Source: Candidatus Symbiopectobacterium endolongispinus (GTDB lineage Bacteria > Pseudomonadota > Gammaproteobacteria > Enterobacterales > Enterobacteriaceae). Taken from it: a stretch of 64,000 nt of DNA. How positions within the stretch are numbered: position 1 is the stretch's first letter; the number at the start of each line of letters is the position of its first letter. This document shows positions 20,985 to 30,471 of this stretch, piece after piece. Location: NCBI RefSeq assembly GCF_018777385.1, contig NZ_JAFJYB010000002.1, forward strand, positions 248,001-312,000, written 5' to 3'. Under the pieces are notes generated by a model. That model was not told the DNA's origin, did no database searches, and worked only from the letters and a program-made list of their open reading frames with translations. The position numbers and the translations under genes are program-made.

Positions 20985-21515
20985 TCAGCGAGCAACCTCG
21001 TCCACATCCGGTGCGTGGGTAATACGGTTACGCAGATCGCGTCGCACAATTTCCACCAGCCAGAAGCAGAACATGTGGCCGAAAATTTCGGAGAAGTGTT
21101 CAGCGAACGGCTGATCCCACGGTGCAGGGACGGTACCCATCAGCGGCAGCAGGAAAACGTGGAACACCACGTGCAGCACCAGACCATAGAGCGCACCTTG
21201 CCACAGTTTAATTTTCGGCCACACTTCCGCCACCACGCAATAGATCACCGCGAAAGTGATAGAGAAGCCGAAGTGCATGATAAATCTCATGATCGGGCGA
21301 GGGTTTCCATTGTACAGATAGCTCAGGTGAGACATATCTAAAGACACGCCCATTTGCTGCAACAGTTGCTGCGGCGGGTTAGTCAGGTCACGCAGGGGCG
21401 TACGCGGCGGAAATGGGATCTCCCAGCCAAATTTAGCCAAGACGCAGACCACACCGGCAATGATCCCTACCAGCAATGCCACCAGAATTTTATCCCTTGT
21501 GGTGTGTAGTTGCAT
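20985..21515 (-). CDS. yagU: YagU-family inner-membrane protein (DUF1440)
   Basis: This intact 176-residue protein has hydrophobic segments around residues 8-30, 75-100, 100-125 and 140-160, matching the four-helix YagU family. Recognisable blocks are KFGWEIPFPPRTP, PIMRFIMHFGFSITFAVIY and a C-terminal HMFCFWLVEIVRRDLRNRI. In enterobacteria YagU has been connected with acid resistance, but its molecular role is unknown. It converges on rhaR, with 10 nt between the stop codons. Its promoter should lie in the AT-rich region to its right. Confidence 0.85.
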   Translation of the reverse strand: MQLHTTRDKILVALLVGIIAGVVCVLAKFGWEIPFPPRTPLRDLTNPPQQLLQQMGVSLDMSHLSYLYNGNPRPIMRFIMHFGFSITFAVIYCVVAEVWPKIKLWQGALYGLVLHVVFHVFLLPLMGTVPAPWDQPFAEHFSEIFGHMFCFWLVEIVRRDLRNRITHAPDVDEVAR

Positions 21516-21863
21516 TTCTCTTTCTCCTTCAATAACGAGTTTTTATCGCAGTTTATTTCTAAAAATAGCGACTATCGCCATAGACAATAGCGTTATAAGT
21601 AGATGATTTGAGGGGATAATACGCCTGAAGGGATTTATTTTCTAACGTGAAATAAAGGCGTGATTTGCATAACTCTTTGTTTTATAGGTAAAACACTGAT
21701 ATTGCATAATGTTTGATTATGTAAATATTATTGATCATGTGGCATTATATTGTTGTTAGGACTCAATATTGTTGCATATTTTGCGGCGGTTGGCGCAATG
21801 TTGGCGTGGTGTTACAGGCCGCCCCAGCGGTGTTTGGCTCCGAGAGCGGCCTGTAAAGGGGTA
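21516..21863. other. Intergenic region between yagU and rhaT with an 11-bp inverted repeat
   Basis: No gene is seen. Directly beyond the rhaT stop, TTACAGGCCGC (21812-21822) and GCGGCCTGTAA (21846-21856) form a perfect 11-bp stem with a 23-nt loop, possibly a 3' stabilising hairpin or weak terminator of rhaT. The middle part (21590-21780) is very AT-rich and probably holds the yagU promoter. A partial dyad around ATAGCG lies at 21565-21600. Confidence 0.45.
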
Positions 21864-22898
21864 TCAGGATGCCATACCCATCCCCACGATATTGACCGCG
21901 AGAATAATGATTAGCCCGCCCAGCACCAGCACGCTAACCGGTTTTTTCCCTACGTTATTCCACTCTTTCAGTAACAACCCGACAATGCCACCGCACAATA
22001 CGTAGAAACTCATGTGCAGCATCCAACTGAGGTAGGTGTAATCGACCGGAATGTTGGCATGGCCCCAGGAGTAGAAGAAGAACTGTAAATACCACATCAT
22101 GCCGCCGAGAATGGAAAACAGCGCATTGGAGATCAGCAGCGTTTTGGCTTGTGACAGGTCGGCTTTAATAGATATGGTGGGACTCATGGCCAAACGCAGG
22201 AAACAGAAACCCAGGTTGACAATGGCACCGCCGCTCATAATCACCACATAGCTTGGCAGTGCCACGTAGAGTGGGTTCAGGCCAAGCGCCTCTGCTGCCT
22301 GATGCATCGGTTTGGCTGCGTCCATGGCGAACGACATGCCCGCAGAAAAAATACCGCACATTACGGCCAGCAGTAGCCCTTTCTTCAAATTAAACTCTTG
22401 TGCACGAATGCCGAGCGCACGTTCCTTTAGCAAACCAGCGTAACTCACCACGCCCACGCCAATCAGCGCTACGCCCACGCCGACCAGACTTAGCTGCCCG
22501 CCGGTGGTACCAAACAACTGCATAAATTTGCCTTGCAACAGCGGGGTCATCAGGGTGCCGATAATCAAGGTAATACCAATGGCGATACCGATACCGAGCG
22601 ACATGCCGAGGTAGCGCATGGTCAACCCGTAGTTGATATTTCCGATGCCCCACATGGCACCGAACAAAAACACCGGCAGCAGGGTAGAAAAACTGAATGA
22701 ACCGAAATAGCCCCAGAAATCGGGCAGTAGCAGGGCGCTGATGCTCCAGGGCAAAATAATCCAGGAGAAGAAACCGCCCAATGACCACATGGTTTCCCAT
22801 GACCAGTGACGGACCTTTTTGAACGGAGCGTAGAAGCAGGCCGCGCTGGCAGCACCGACAAAATGCCATAAAAGCCAGAGGAGAATTGCGCTATTCAT
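21864..22898 (-). CDS. rhaT: L-rhamnose/H+ symporter RhaT
   Basis: This intact 344-residue protein has ten predicted membrane helices, the family's length and topology. It matches RhaT blocks such as [41 protein letters not shown] and the C-terminal [22 protein letters not shown]. It imports L-rhamnose, and in related species also L-lyxose, across the inner membrane with protons. It is separated from rhaSR by yagU and is divergent from the enolase-superfamily gene. The transporter and RhaR survive while rhaA and rhaB are lost, so imported rhamnose could not enter the classical pathway. Confidence 0.92.
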   Translation of the reverse strand: MNSAILLWLLWHFVGAASAACFYAPFKKVRHWSWETMWSLGGFFSWIILPWSISALLLPDFWGYFGSFSFSTLLPVFLFGAMWGIGNINYGLTMRYLGMSLGIGIAIGITLIIGTLMTPLLQGKFMQLFGTTGGQLSLVGVGVALIGVGVVSYAGLLKERALGIRAQEFNLKKGLLLAVMCGIFSAGMSFAMDAAKPMHQAAEALGLNPLYVALPSYVVIMSGGAIVNLGFCFLRLAMSPTISIKADLSQAKTLLISNALFSILGGMMWYLQFFFYSWGHANIPVDYTYLSWMLHMSFYVLCGGIVGLLLKEWNNVGKKPVSVLVLGGLIIILAVNIVGMGMAS

Positions 22899-23202
22899 AG
22901 AACCCTCTTGTTTTCATTCTAATCAGAGTAGGAGTACGTGTATGAACGCATCTCAGGGGGATGGTTCGATAGGGCAAGTGTAAAAAGTGAACGAGGGGGC
23001 GACCTTCCGCTCCATGCCACTACCGGCACGTCACACGGCAAGATACGAAAGGTGAATGCCACTGGTGTCACAAAAATAACCAAAGGAAAGAATGAAGTAG
23101 CGTTTCAAGTGGAAGGGTGTTTAAGCATTGACGAAGCACTGCACGCTCGGGTTATGCTAAGGGTTTGGGGTCCCCCTCTGGCTGAAAGTGGAGTAAAGCA
23201 AC
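22899..23202. promoter_or_regulatory. Divergent control region between rhaT and the dehydratase gene
   Basis: This 304-bp region separates rhaT (leftward) from the mandelate-racemase-type gene (rightward). It must carry at least one promoter for each. No clear operator, terminator or RNA could be identified by eye. A plus-strand frame crossing it has no family features and overlaps the next gene out of frame. Confidence 0.4.
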
Positions 23203-24384
23203 GTGAAAATTACGGATGTCAAAACCATCCTGGCGAATCGCTACCTGTTTGTTGAGATTCACACGGACGAAGGTCTTGTCGGGATCGGTGAATCAGGCAC
23301 CTGTGGGTTTCTGGATGCCTCCACGGGGGCGGTGGAAACGCTAAAAACCTACCTGATCGGGCAAGATCCGCTGCGTATTGAGCATCATTGGCAGTACATG
23401 TACCGCTGCTGGCATTTCCGCGGTGCCGCCATCATGGGGGCGATCAGCGCTATCGATATCGCGCTGTGGGATATTGCGGGTAAATTCTATGACACTCCCA
23501 TCTACAACTTGTTGGGAGGTCGCTGCCGCGATAAGGCACGGGTCTATGCCCATGCTGGTGGCAAAACCACGGAAGAGACCATCGCCAACCTGAAAAAGAT
23601 GAAGGCACAAGGCTTTACCGCGATTGGGCATCTGACGCCGTTTTTGGATGAGTCGCGCGGCGATCCCTATTTCATCACCCATGCGAAAGAAATCGGCGAA
23701 GCCATCGAGCGCATTGGCGCTTATCGTGAAGCGGTGGGGAATGATGTCGATCTCTGTATCGAAGTACATCGCCGTCTGAAACCGAATGATGCGATTGTGT
23801 TTGCGCAGGGTATCGCGCCTTATCTACCTTACTTTATTGAAGATCCGATCGGGGCAGATAACTTTGATTCGATGGCGCAGGTCGCAGACAAAATTAACGT
23901 GCCGATTGCCACCGGCGAGCGTCTGAACAACCTGCAAGAGTTTGCCATGCTGATCAAACGCAATGCGGTTTCCTACGTGCGGCCTGACGTGTGCATGTGC
24001 GGAGGCATTACCGGCGCGAAGAAAATCGCAGCGCTGGCCGAAGCGCATGACCTGATGGTGGTACCGCATAACCAGCTCAGCCCGGCCTCTACGGCCGCCT
24101 GTTTGCAAATTGCGGTGAGCATCCCCAACTTTGCTCTGCTGGAGTATCCCGGTGACGACCAACCGGCGCTGTCGGAGAAATTTGGCGCCACCGGCGTGGA
24201 AAATGGCGTATTGAAGCGCGATGTGGTCAAGAGCACCTTCAAGTGTGTTGACGGTTTTATGGAGATTCCCACGGCACCGGGCATTGGCATCGAACTGGCG
24301 GATAATGTGGCAGAAAAATATCCATACTGTCGCCGTCCACTGAAAACGCGTCTTCATGTAGATGGTTCAGGGGTCGATCAGTAA
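23203..24384 (+). CDS. Enolase-superfamily sugar-acid dehydratase (mandelate racemase/DgoD-like)
   Basis: The start is the GTG at 23203 and the product has 393 residues, full length and intact. An N-terminal capping domain (VEIHTDEGLVGIGESG) is followed by a TIM barrel. In the barrel, CIEVHRRL and FIEDPIG supply metal-ligand positions, ATGERLNN a third, and RPDVCMCGGITGAKKIA and VVPHNQLSP the catalytic loop with its histidine. The MR subgroup dehydrates sugar acids to 2-keto-3-deoxy acids. Proximity to rhaT suggests a rhamnose-derived or similar acid, but the sequence does not resemble the E. coli L-rhamnonate dehydratase, so substrate assignment is open. Confidence 0.82.
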   Translation: MKITDVKTILANRYLFVEIHTDEGLVGIGESGTCGFLDASTGAVETLKTYLIGQDPLRIEHHWQYMYRCWHFRGAAIMGAISAIDIALWDIAGKFYDTPIYNLLGGRCRDKARVYAHAGGKTTEETIANLKKMKAQGFTAIGHLTPFLDESRGDPYFITHAKEIGEAIERIGAYREAVGNDVDLCIEVHRRLKPNDAIVFAQGIAPYLPYFIEDPIGADNFDSMAQVADKINVPIATGERLNNLQEFAMLIKRNAVSYVRPDVCMCGGITGAKKIAALAEAHDLMVVPHNQLSPASTAACLQIAVSIPNFALLEYPGDDQPALSEKFGATGVENGVLKRDVVKSTFKCVDGFMEIPTAPGIGIELADNVAEKYPYCRRPLKTRLHVDGSGVDQ

Positions 24385-24450
24385 ACTGTGCGTTTTGCCG
24401 TCGTGTGCCCATTACGCGACGGTGGTTATTCACCTGCAAAAAGAAGAACT

Positions 24451-24948
24451 ATGGAACGTTTTATTGAAAACCTGATGTACACCTCGCGTTGGTTACTGGC
24501 CCCGATCTACCTGGGACTGTCGCTCGGGTTACTTGCGCTGATGCTCAAATTTTTCCAGGAAGTGTTTCACATTCTGCCAAGCGTCTTTGCATTGGCATAG
24601 GCCGATCTGATCCTGGTACTGCTGTCGCTGATTGACATGACGCTGGTAGGCGGCCTGTTGGTGATGGTGATGTTGTCTGGCTATGAGAACTTTGTCTCGA
24701 CGCTGAACATTGATGAGGATCGGGAGAAACTGAGCTGGCTCGGCAAAATGGATTCCGGCTCACTCAAGAATAAAGTGGCGGCATCGATCGTCGCCATCTC
24801 TTCAATCCATTTGCTGCGCGTGTTTATGGATGCGCGCAACACGCCGGATAACAAGCTTATGTGGTATGTGATTATCCACCTGACGTTTGTGCTCTCGGCG
24901 TTTCTGATGGGCTATCTGGACAAGGCGACGCGCCACGAAAAGAAGTAA
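24451..24948 (+). pseudogene. yqhA: YqhA (UPF0114) inner-membrane protein, nonsense-disrupted
   Basis: The frame from the ATG at 24451 ([20 protein letters not shown]) matches YqhA throughout, including [41 protein letters not shown] and [15 protein letters not shown]. Codon 50 is TAG (LA[14 protein letters not shown]), where the family has Glu, consistent with GAG to TAG. The rest of the frame is intact to 24948. The protein has three to four membrane helices and unknown function. A single nonsense codon suggests very recent loss. Confidence 0.9.
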
Positions 24949-24956
24949 TGTTAACG

Positions 24957-24978
24957 GTACGCCCACTCAGGCGTACCG
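24957..24978 (+). terminator. Hairpin after yqhA (weak terminator candidate)
   Basis: GGTACGCC and GGCGTACC form a perfect 8-bp stem with a 6-nt loop directly after the yqhA stop. No clear T run follows, so termination is uncertain. Confidence 0.4.
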
Positions 24979-25040
24979 AGAATTTACTGACAAACCTACC
25001 GAAAACGGTAACGCTTCCCGACCCCCGGCATTTCCGCCAC

Positions 25041-25126
25041 CTCCGTCATTCGCGCGAAGGCGGGAATCCCGTGCAGATGAAATACGTTTCTTCTCACAGA
25101 GATCCCCGACTTTCGCCGAGGATGAC
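25041..25126 (+). repeat. 86-bp interspersed palindromic repeat, copy A
   Basis: CTCCGTCATT through GCCGAGGATGAC is the same length as, and closely similar to, the sequence at 37280-37365. Each copy has a REP-like hairpin half at both ends in inverted orientation (GTCATTC-CGCGAAGGCGGGAA and, reversed, GTCATCCTCGGCGAA). It lies between yqhA and ubiI, just downstream of both 3' ends. Confidence 0.85.
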
Positions 25127-25187
25127 GAGGAGGAAAGTGACTTTGCCAGCAGTCTGACAGTTCGTCCGCTCTGGCGTACCGTTTTAC

Positions 25188-26408
25188 TTACTGCGGCGTA
25201 GCGGTGTGCGCCAGCCATTCCGGCAGGTCATTTAATCCCATAGCCTGGCGCACCAGCACCGGTTTCACCCCCGGCAGGCGGTTCGCCAGCGTCAGGCCAA
25301 TATCCCGTAGCAATTTTTTCGCCGGGTTCTCTCCGTTAAACAGTTCCCTGAACCCTTGCATGCTGGCCAACATCAGCGCGGCACTGTGCTTGCGCTGGCG
25401 TTCATAGCGTCGCAGGTAGAGGTATTGCCCGAAATCCTTACCTTGCCCATGTAAGCGTTTGATTTCGGCGATCAGCGTGGCGACATCCATAAACCCGAGG
25501 TTGACGCCCTGTCCGGCCAGAGGGTGGATGGTATGTGCGGCATCGCCCACCAGCGCCAGTCGATGCGCGGCAAATCTGCACGCATAGCGTCCGGTTAACG
25601 GGTGTGTTTGCCGGGCACTGATGGTGGTGCACCGCCCAAGATGCGTGTCAAAGGCGATCGCCAATTGCTGATCGAAAGTCTCCTTGGGCAGTGCCAGCAT
25701 GGATTCGGCCTGCAACGGTGGCAGCGACCAGACAATCGAGCACAGGTTTGCCTCCGCCAACGGCAGAAACGCCAGAATGCCATCGCCGTGGAACACCTGG
25801 CGTGCCACGCCGTCGTGCTGGCGTTCGGTGCGTACCGTTGCCACCAGTGCGTGATGACCGTAATCCCAGAACGTCAGTGGAATATCGGCCTGCTGACGTA
25901 GCCAGGAGTGCGCACCGTCTGCGCCGACCACAAGGCGCGCCGTGAGCATGGTGCCATCGTCCAGCGTAATAAATGCTTCGTTCTCGCCCCAGGCCACCTG
26001 CTGCAATACTGCCGGTGCCATCAGGGTAATGTCTTTTGCTTTTTCGGCTCGTTGCCACAGGGCGCGTTGAATGACATCATTTTCGATAATGTGGCCGAGG
26101 CGGGAAAAACCATAGGCCTCGCCCTCGAAATGGATATTGCCAAAGCTGTCTTTGTCCCAAACGTACATGGCGTTATAGGGGCTGATGCGCTGTGCTTCGA
26201 TCGCTTGCCAGACATCGAGATGACGCAGCAGGCATTCGCTGGCCGCGTTAATGGCGGAGACGCGCAGCGCATAAGCCCCGTCCGCGGCCGTCTGTGGTGG
26301 CGTACGCTGTTCCAGAACGGCAATGCGTAGCCCGGATTGTTGCAGCCCGCAGGCTAATGCCAGACCGACCATGCCGCCGCCCGCGATAACCACATCAAAT
26401 GATTGCAT
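25188..26408 (-). CDS. ubiI: 2-octaprenylphenol hydroxylase UbiI (FAD monooxygenase)
   Basis: This intact 406-residue protein starts MQSFDVVIAGGGMVGLALA, with the Rossmann GxGxxG motif. The GADGAHSWLRQ motif is in the middle, and the second FAD motif LVGDAAHTIHPLAGQGVNLGF is near residue 290. These are the three hallmarks of UbiH/UbiF/UbiI flavoprotein hydroxylases, and the length and order match enterobacterial UbiI (formerly VisC). It introduces the C5 hydroxyl in ubiquinone synthesis at the inner membrane. It is the last gene of ygfB-pepP-ubiH-ubiI, 24 nt after ubiH. The gcv genes that usually follow are absent here. Confidence 0.94.
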   Translation of the reverse strand: MQSFDVVIAGGGMVGLALACGLQQSGLRIAVLEQRTPPQTAADGAYALRVSAINAASECLLRHLDVWQAIEAQRISPYNAMYVWDKDSFGNIHFEGEAYGFSRLGHIIENDVIQRALWQRAEKAKDITLMAPAVLQQVAWGENEAFITLDDGTMLTARLVVGADGAHSWLRQQADIPLTFWDYGHHALVATVRTERQHDGVARQVFHGDGILAFLPLAEANLCSIVWSLPPLQAESMLALPKETFDQQLAIAFDTHLGRCTTISARQTHPLTGRYACRFAAHRLALVGDAAHTIHPLAGQGVNLGFMDVATLIAEIKRLHGQGKDFGQYLYLRRYERQRKHSAALMLASMQGFRELFNGENPAKKLLRDIGLTLANRLPGVKPVLVRQAMGLNDLPEWLAHTATPQ

Positions 26409-26432
26409 AAGCCCTGTTTCCTGTTGCTTGCA

Positions 26433-27611
26433 TTAACGATCGACCCAACCCAACGTGCGGCGTGCAAAGGTATCACGCACGGGCGCAACGGTATTCATGG
26501 TCATCAAACCTAGATTGCGACCCACTTCCAGCGAGGTAACACTGTTGGCAAACAGGCGTACCAGACCGTCTGTCAGCGCAATGGTCGCCTGCTGATCGGG
26601 TTCTCGGCGCTGAGCGTAGCGGCTCAGCACGCGATAGCTGCCGGTGTCTTCCTGGTATGTGGCGGCTTGTGTCAGGGTTTCTGCCAGCGACATCACATCG
26701 CGCAGCCCGAGATTGAATCCCTGTCCGGCAATCGGATGTAGCGTTTGTGCCGCATTGCCCACCAGCGCCACGCGATGCGCGATATGACGTGCTGCTGTCA
26801 CCAGTCGCAGCGGATAGGTGTGACGTTCGCCGATATGGGTAATTGCGCCCAATCGCCAGCCAAAGGCGCGTTGCAGCGCGGCGCGGCATTCGGCCTCGCT
26901 CCAGGCGGTTACCTGCGTCTGGTTTGATAACGGGTGGCACCATACCAACGAACTGCGTCCACCGCGCATGGGTAATAGTGCTAACGGGCCGTCCGGGGTA
27001 AAGCGCTCAAAGGCTTTTCCCGCATGAGGCAACTGGGTGCGGATGTTGGCAATAACGGCAAACTGCGGATACTCCTCTGTCTGCCACTGCATGCCGCTGG
27101 CCCGAGCCAGCGCGGAGGAGGAGCCGTCTGCCGCCACCAAGAGCTGCCCGCACAGCGTACTGCCGTCATCCAGTTGCAGGGTGGCCTGTTGGGCACTGCG
27201 TTCAACGTGTACTACCTTGCGGGGGCAGTGCACGCGTACGCCTGGCGCACTGTGGAGTAACCGAAACAGGGTTTGACCAACCTGATGTAGCTCCACCACG
27301 TAACCCAATGCGGCGGTACGATAATCACTGGCCTGCATGTTGACCACACCGGCGTGGCCGCGATCGCTGACGTGCACCGCGGTGATGGGTTCCGCTTCGC
27401 TGGTGATAGCTTGCCAGATGCCGATACGCTTAAGCTGCTGCACGGTGCCTTCCGCCAGCGCGATAGCGCGGGCGTCGAAGCTGGGATGCGCGCAGTCCAG
27501 CGGCGAGTGTGCTTCTATCACCTCGACGGGTAGGGTGCCGCCGGAAAGGGAGGAAATGGCCAGTGCCAGCGTTGCTCCCGCCATGCCTCCGCCGACTATC
27601 AGGATCGTCAT
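26433..27611 (-). CDS. ubiH: 2-octaprenyl-6-methoxyphenol hydroxylase UbiH
   Basis: This intact 392-residue FAD monooxygenase has the N-terminal ILIVGGGMAGATLALA motif, FDARAIALAEGTV, the middle VAADGSSSALAR motif and LVGNAAQTLHPIAGQGFNLGLRD near residue 275. The Asn in GNAA is also usual for UbiH. It hydroxylates the C1 position of the ubiquinone precursor. Its start lies 5 nt after the pepP stop, as in other enterobacteria, indicating co-transcription and coupling with pepP. Both ubiquinone hydroxylases are intact in a region with heavy gene loss, so aerobic respiration is under selection. Confidence 0.94.
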   Translation of the reverse strand: MTILIVGGGMAGATLALAISSLSGGTLPVEVIEAHSPLDCAHPSFDARAIALAEGTVQQLKRIGIWQAITSEAEPITAVHVSDRGHAGVVNMQASDYRTAALGYVVELHQVGQTLFRLLHSAPGVRVHCPRKVVHVERSAQQATLQLDDGSTLCGQLLVAADGSSSALARASGMQWQTEEYPQFAVIANIRTQLPHAGKAFERFTPDGPLALLPMRGGRSSLVWCHPLSNQTQVTAWSEAECRAALQRAFGWRLGAITHIGERHTYPLRLVTAARHIAHRVALVGNAAQTLHPIAGQGFNLGLRDVMSLAETLTQAATYQEDTGSYRVLSRYAQRREPDQQATIALTDGLVRLFANSVTSLEVGRNLGLMTMNTVAPVRDTFARRTLGWVDR

Positions 27612-27616
27612 CGCGA

Positions 27617-28965
27617 TTATCTAGCTGCCTGGCGTACGGCACAGGCCTGTGCCATCAACGCTTCAATGTCGTCGGCGTCTTTTACGACGCCCGCCGTTAA
27701 TACTTCGTTACCGCTGTCAGTGATCAGAATGTCATCCTCGATGCGGATACCGATGCCGCGATATTCATGGGGCACTTTGGCGTCTGGCGCGATATAGAAT
27801 CCCGGTTCGACGGTGAGCACCATGCCGGGTTCCAGCAAACGGCTACGCTCTGACGCGCCGTAATCGCCAACATCGTGCACGTCCAGCCCCAGCCAATGGC
27901 TGAGTCCGTGCATGTAGAACGCGCGGTGCGCCTGTTCGGCGATCAGTTCATCAACGCTACCTTTCAGCACGCCGAGTTTAACCAACCCTTCGACCATGAT
28001 ACGAATCACCTGCTCATTCACTTCACGAATGCTGACACCGGGTTTGAATAGCGCCAGCGCTTTGCACTGTGAAGCCAGCACAATATCGTAAATCGCGCGC
28101 TGCGGGGGGCTGAATTTTCCACTTACCGGGAAGGTCCGCGTGATATCACCGGCATAGCCCCGATATTCGCAGCCCGCGTCAATCAGTACCAAATCGCCAT
28201 CGCGCATTTGCCGTTCGTTTTCTGTGTAGTGCAGAATACAGCCGTTATCACCGCTGCCGACAATGGTGTTATACGAAGGATAGCGCGCACCGTGGCGGGT
28301 AAATTCATGATGAATTTCCCCTTCCAATTGGTATTCGTACATCCCAGGTTCACAGCTTGTCATGGCGCGAGTATGGGCCTTGGCGGTGATCTCTCCAGCC
28401 CGACGCATCAGCTCTAGCTCTTTCGGGGATTTAAACAGGCGCATCTCGTGCACCCAGGGGCGCCAGTCGGTCTGCGTCTGCGGTGCGATAAGCCCCTGAC
28501 GCGTGCCGTTTCGCAGCGTCTCCAGTGCGTTGAACAGCAGGCGGTCCGCGTACTCGTACAGCCCTTGTGCGTGGTAAATCACGTCCAGTCCGTTTAGCAG
28601 CAGGTGCAACTGCGCATTGATGTCGCTAAATGGCAGGGCGCGATCGACATTCAAGCGCGAAGGGGCCGCTTCCTGCCCCAGACGGCGTCCAAACCAGATT
28701 TCCGCCGTGACATCGCGCACGCGGTTGAACAGGACGGTGTGGTGATGGTGCTCATCGCTTTTTACCAGTAACAGCACCGCTTCCGGCTCGTTAAATCCGG
28801 TGAAGTACCCTTATCGCTGTTCTGGCGATAAGGGTACTCACTGTCAGCGCTGCGCGTGGCTTCCGGTGCGGCAAAAAATATCGCCGCGCTGGCGGGAGCC
28901 ATTTTTTCCAGCAACTGCTGGCGGCGGCGAGTATATTCCTGACCAAAAGCGTCTTGTTGAATCAT
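27617..28965 (-). pseudogene. pepP: Xaa-Pro aminopeptidase P, frameshifted at a perfect palindrome
   Basis: The start at 28965 (MIQQDAFGQEYTRRRQ) has an AGGAG site eight bases upstream. The N-terminal segment matches PepP through EYPYRQNSD, where the family continues with an FWYFTGFNEPEAV-type block. Here the frame instead reads KGTSPDLTS and stops, while YFTGFNEPEAVLLLVKSD is present in the next frame. All metal ligands exist downstream: LIDAG, GDITRTF, HGLSHWLG, TVEPGF and IRIEDD. The lesion coincides with a 13-bp perfect inverted repeat. PepP removes N-terminal residues before proline. The gene is otherwise full length. Confidence 0.9.
28805..28837. repeat. Perfect 13-bp inverted repeat at the pepP lesion
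   Basis: GTACCCTTATCGC (28805-28817) and GCGATAAGGGTAC (28825-28837) are exact complements separated by 7 nt. The right-hand arm (left on the coding strand) codes for the conserved EYPYRQ segment. The other arm lies where FWY codons are expected, and its sequence differs from those codons only so as to complete the palindrome. Confidence 0.95.
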
Positions 28966-29041
28966 CACCTGCTCCTGTGTGATGCGCATTCGGTAATTCC
29001 CTCCTGCGTGAGAACCCCTGCGGGTAAGGCTGGATGCGCGA

Positions 29042-29626
29042 TTAATTTAGCGTTAGTTTTTTCTTCTCCGGTGCGGTCTGTACCGGGCGTGTATATTCAC
29101 TGTGGCAGAGAATGGCGGAAACTCTGACGTATTCGATGATTTCTTCCAGCGATTGCGCCAGCTCTTCCTGATCTTCATCTTCGTCATATCCAAGCTGGGC
29201 AATATTGCGCAAATCGTCGATGGCTTCTTTCAATTCGCCCTGCGCCTTGTTCAGACGTGGCTGAACGACGCCCAGCCCGAGCAGAAAGTGATTGACCCAT
29301 CCGGCCAGCGCGTCGGCACGATCAAACACGCTTACCGCCGTGTTGTCGTCATCCGGTAGCAGCAGTTGGAATTCAAATTCGCTCTCTTCTAGCGCTTCTT
29401 TAGTGACCTGATACAGCGTTTGCAGCGACTGAGAAACCAAGTGAGAGAACGCCAGACCATCGTTAGTCAGCTCGTGTAACAACGTTTTCCAACTGTCATC
29501 GGTGTTGCCCCCGCACAGGATACCGCTGATAAGCCCGTGCATTTCCGCTGCCGTCAGTGCAACTTGTTGCTGTGTCAGGAGCGCGTCTAGGGTTTCATAG
29601 CCGGGATACGTGGTTTCTATGGACAT
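29042..29626 (-). CDS. ygfB: YgfB/UPF0149 family protein
   Basis: This intact 194-residue acidic, helical protein has the family features [12 protein letters not shown] near residue 28, [19 protein letters not shown] near residue 103 and [21 protein letters not shown] near the end. Its C-terminus is rather longer and basic (EKKKLTLN). It is the first gene of the ygfB-pepP-ubiH-ubiI operon and divergent from zapA, the conserved enterobacterial layout. The molecular role is not established in E. coli; in Pseudomonas a homologue modulates gene expression. Confidence 0.9.
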   Translation of the reverse strand: MSIETTYPGYETLDALLTQQQVALTAAEMHGLISGILCGGNTDDSWKTLLHELTNDGLAFSHLVSQSLQTLYQVTKEALEESEFEFQLLLPDDDNTAVSVFDRADALAGWVNHFLLGLGVVQPRLNKAQGELKEAIDDLRNIAQLGYDEDEDQEELAQSLEEIIEYVRVSAILCHSEYTRPVQTAPEKKKLTLN

Positions 29627-29813
29627 GTGCTTTGTTCATCGTTGGCGGGTTGGTATCGTGTTATGCTACCACTAAGCTCGGCTGCTATGCCAGAAAGGGC
29701 TTGTTTCTTCTATGTTGAGTTATTATAGTTGCGCCCGCGTGAAGGGGCTGTCGCCAGTCCGTGATATGAATTTTTTCTGCAGCGCAGAAAACGAAATGAG
29801 GCAGGAAAGGGGC

Positions 29814-30143
29814 ATGTCTGCACAACCAGTAGATATTCAAATCTTTGGCCGTTCGTTAAGAGTCAATTGTCCGCCGGAACAACAGGAAGCGTTGAATCAG
29901 GCTGCGGAAGATCTTAACCAGCGGTTGCAGGATCTCAAAGTGCGCACACGCGTGACCAACACGGAACAATTGGTGTTTATCGCTGCACTTAACGTGTGCC
30001 ATGAGTTGGCACAAGAGCGCTTGAAAACGCGTGATTACGCGGCAAATATGGAGCAGCGCATCCGTATGTTGCAGCAGACCATCGAGCAGGCCTTGCTGGA
30101 ACAAGGGCGCATAACCGAGCGTCATGGCACGCCTTTCGAGTGA
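29814..30143 (+). CDS. zapA: Cell division protein ZapA
   Basis: This 109-residue protein starts at ATG 29814 ([18 protein letters not shown]), preceded by AGGAAAGGGG. It has the N-terminal globular region ending near [17 protein letters not shown] and a C-terminal coiled coil ([20 protein letters not shown]). ZapA binds and bundles FtsZ protofilaments at the division site. It is followed by the 6S RNA gene and fau, the usual order. Earlier in-frame starts (29712) lack family support. The gene is intact. Confidence 0.93.
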   Translation: MSAQPVDIQIFGRSLRVNCPPEQQEALNQAAEDLNQRLQDLKVRTRVTNTEQLVFIAALNVCHELAQERLKTRDYAANMEQRIRMLQQTIEQALLEQGRITERHGTPFE

Positions 30144-30258
30144 GTCGAGAGGGGCTAGCGCCTTGCTCCGCGTTTTGGTTTTTTAAATTGATTTTTGTTA
30201 GTTGCCCGATGTTTTTCGCTATAAAGCGTGATAGAGTTATTCACGAGTAAAGAATAAA

Positions 30259-30441
30259 ATTTCTCTGAGGTGTTTGTCTGCGTGTCAGTCCCCTGAGCCG
30301 ATATTTCAAACCAACAGAATGTAACGCTCCGCAGCCGGTGAGCATGCTCGGTTCGTCCGAGAAGCCTTAAGGTTGCGACGGTATGTTCACCTTGAACCAA
30401 GGGTTCAAGGTTACCACCTGCGGCGGCATCTCGGAGATCCC
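30259..30441 (+). ncRNA. ssrS: 6S RNA
   Basis: The sequence begins ATTTCTCTGAG and ends TCTCGGAGATCCC, which pair as the closing stem of 6S RNA. Inside are the conserved AGTCCCCTGAGCCGATATTTC, GTGAGCATGCTCGGTTCGTCC and CTTGAACCAAGGGTTCAAGG blocks found in enterobacterial ssrS. The length of about 183 nt is standard. The RNA mimics an open promoter and sequesters sigma-70 RNA polymerase in stationary phase. The position between zapA and fau is conserved. The boundaries are inferred from the E. coli RNA. Confidence 0.95.
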
Positions 30442-30471
30442 TTCTCTCCCTTCTTTTCCCTGTTATTGCCT

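Noticed and set aside
22938-23255. Plus-strand frame in the rhaT/dehydratase gap
   Set aside because: It runs out of frame into the dehydratase start, lacks family features and leaves no room for the divergent promoters.
24391-24600. YqhA start upstream at 24388
   Set aside because: Homology begins exactly at MERFIEN (24451); the upstream codons are not family-like.
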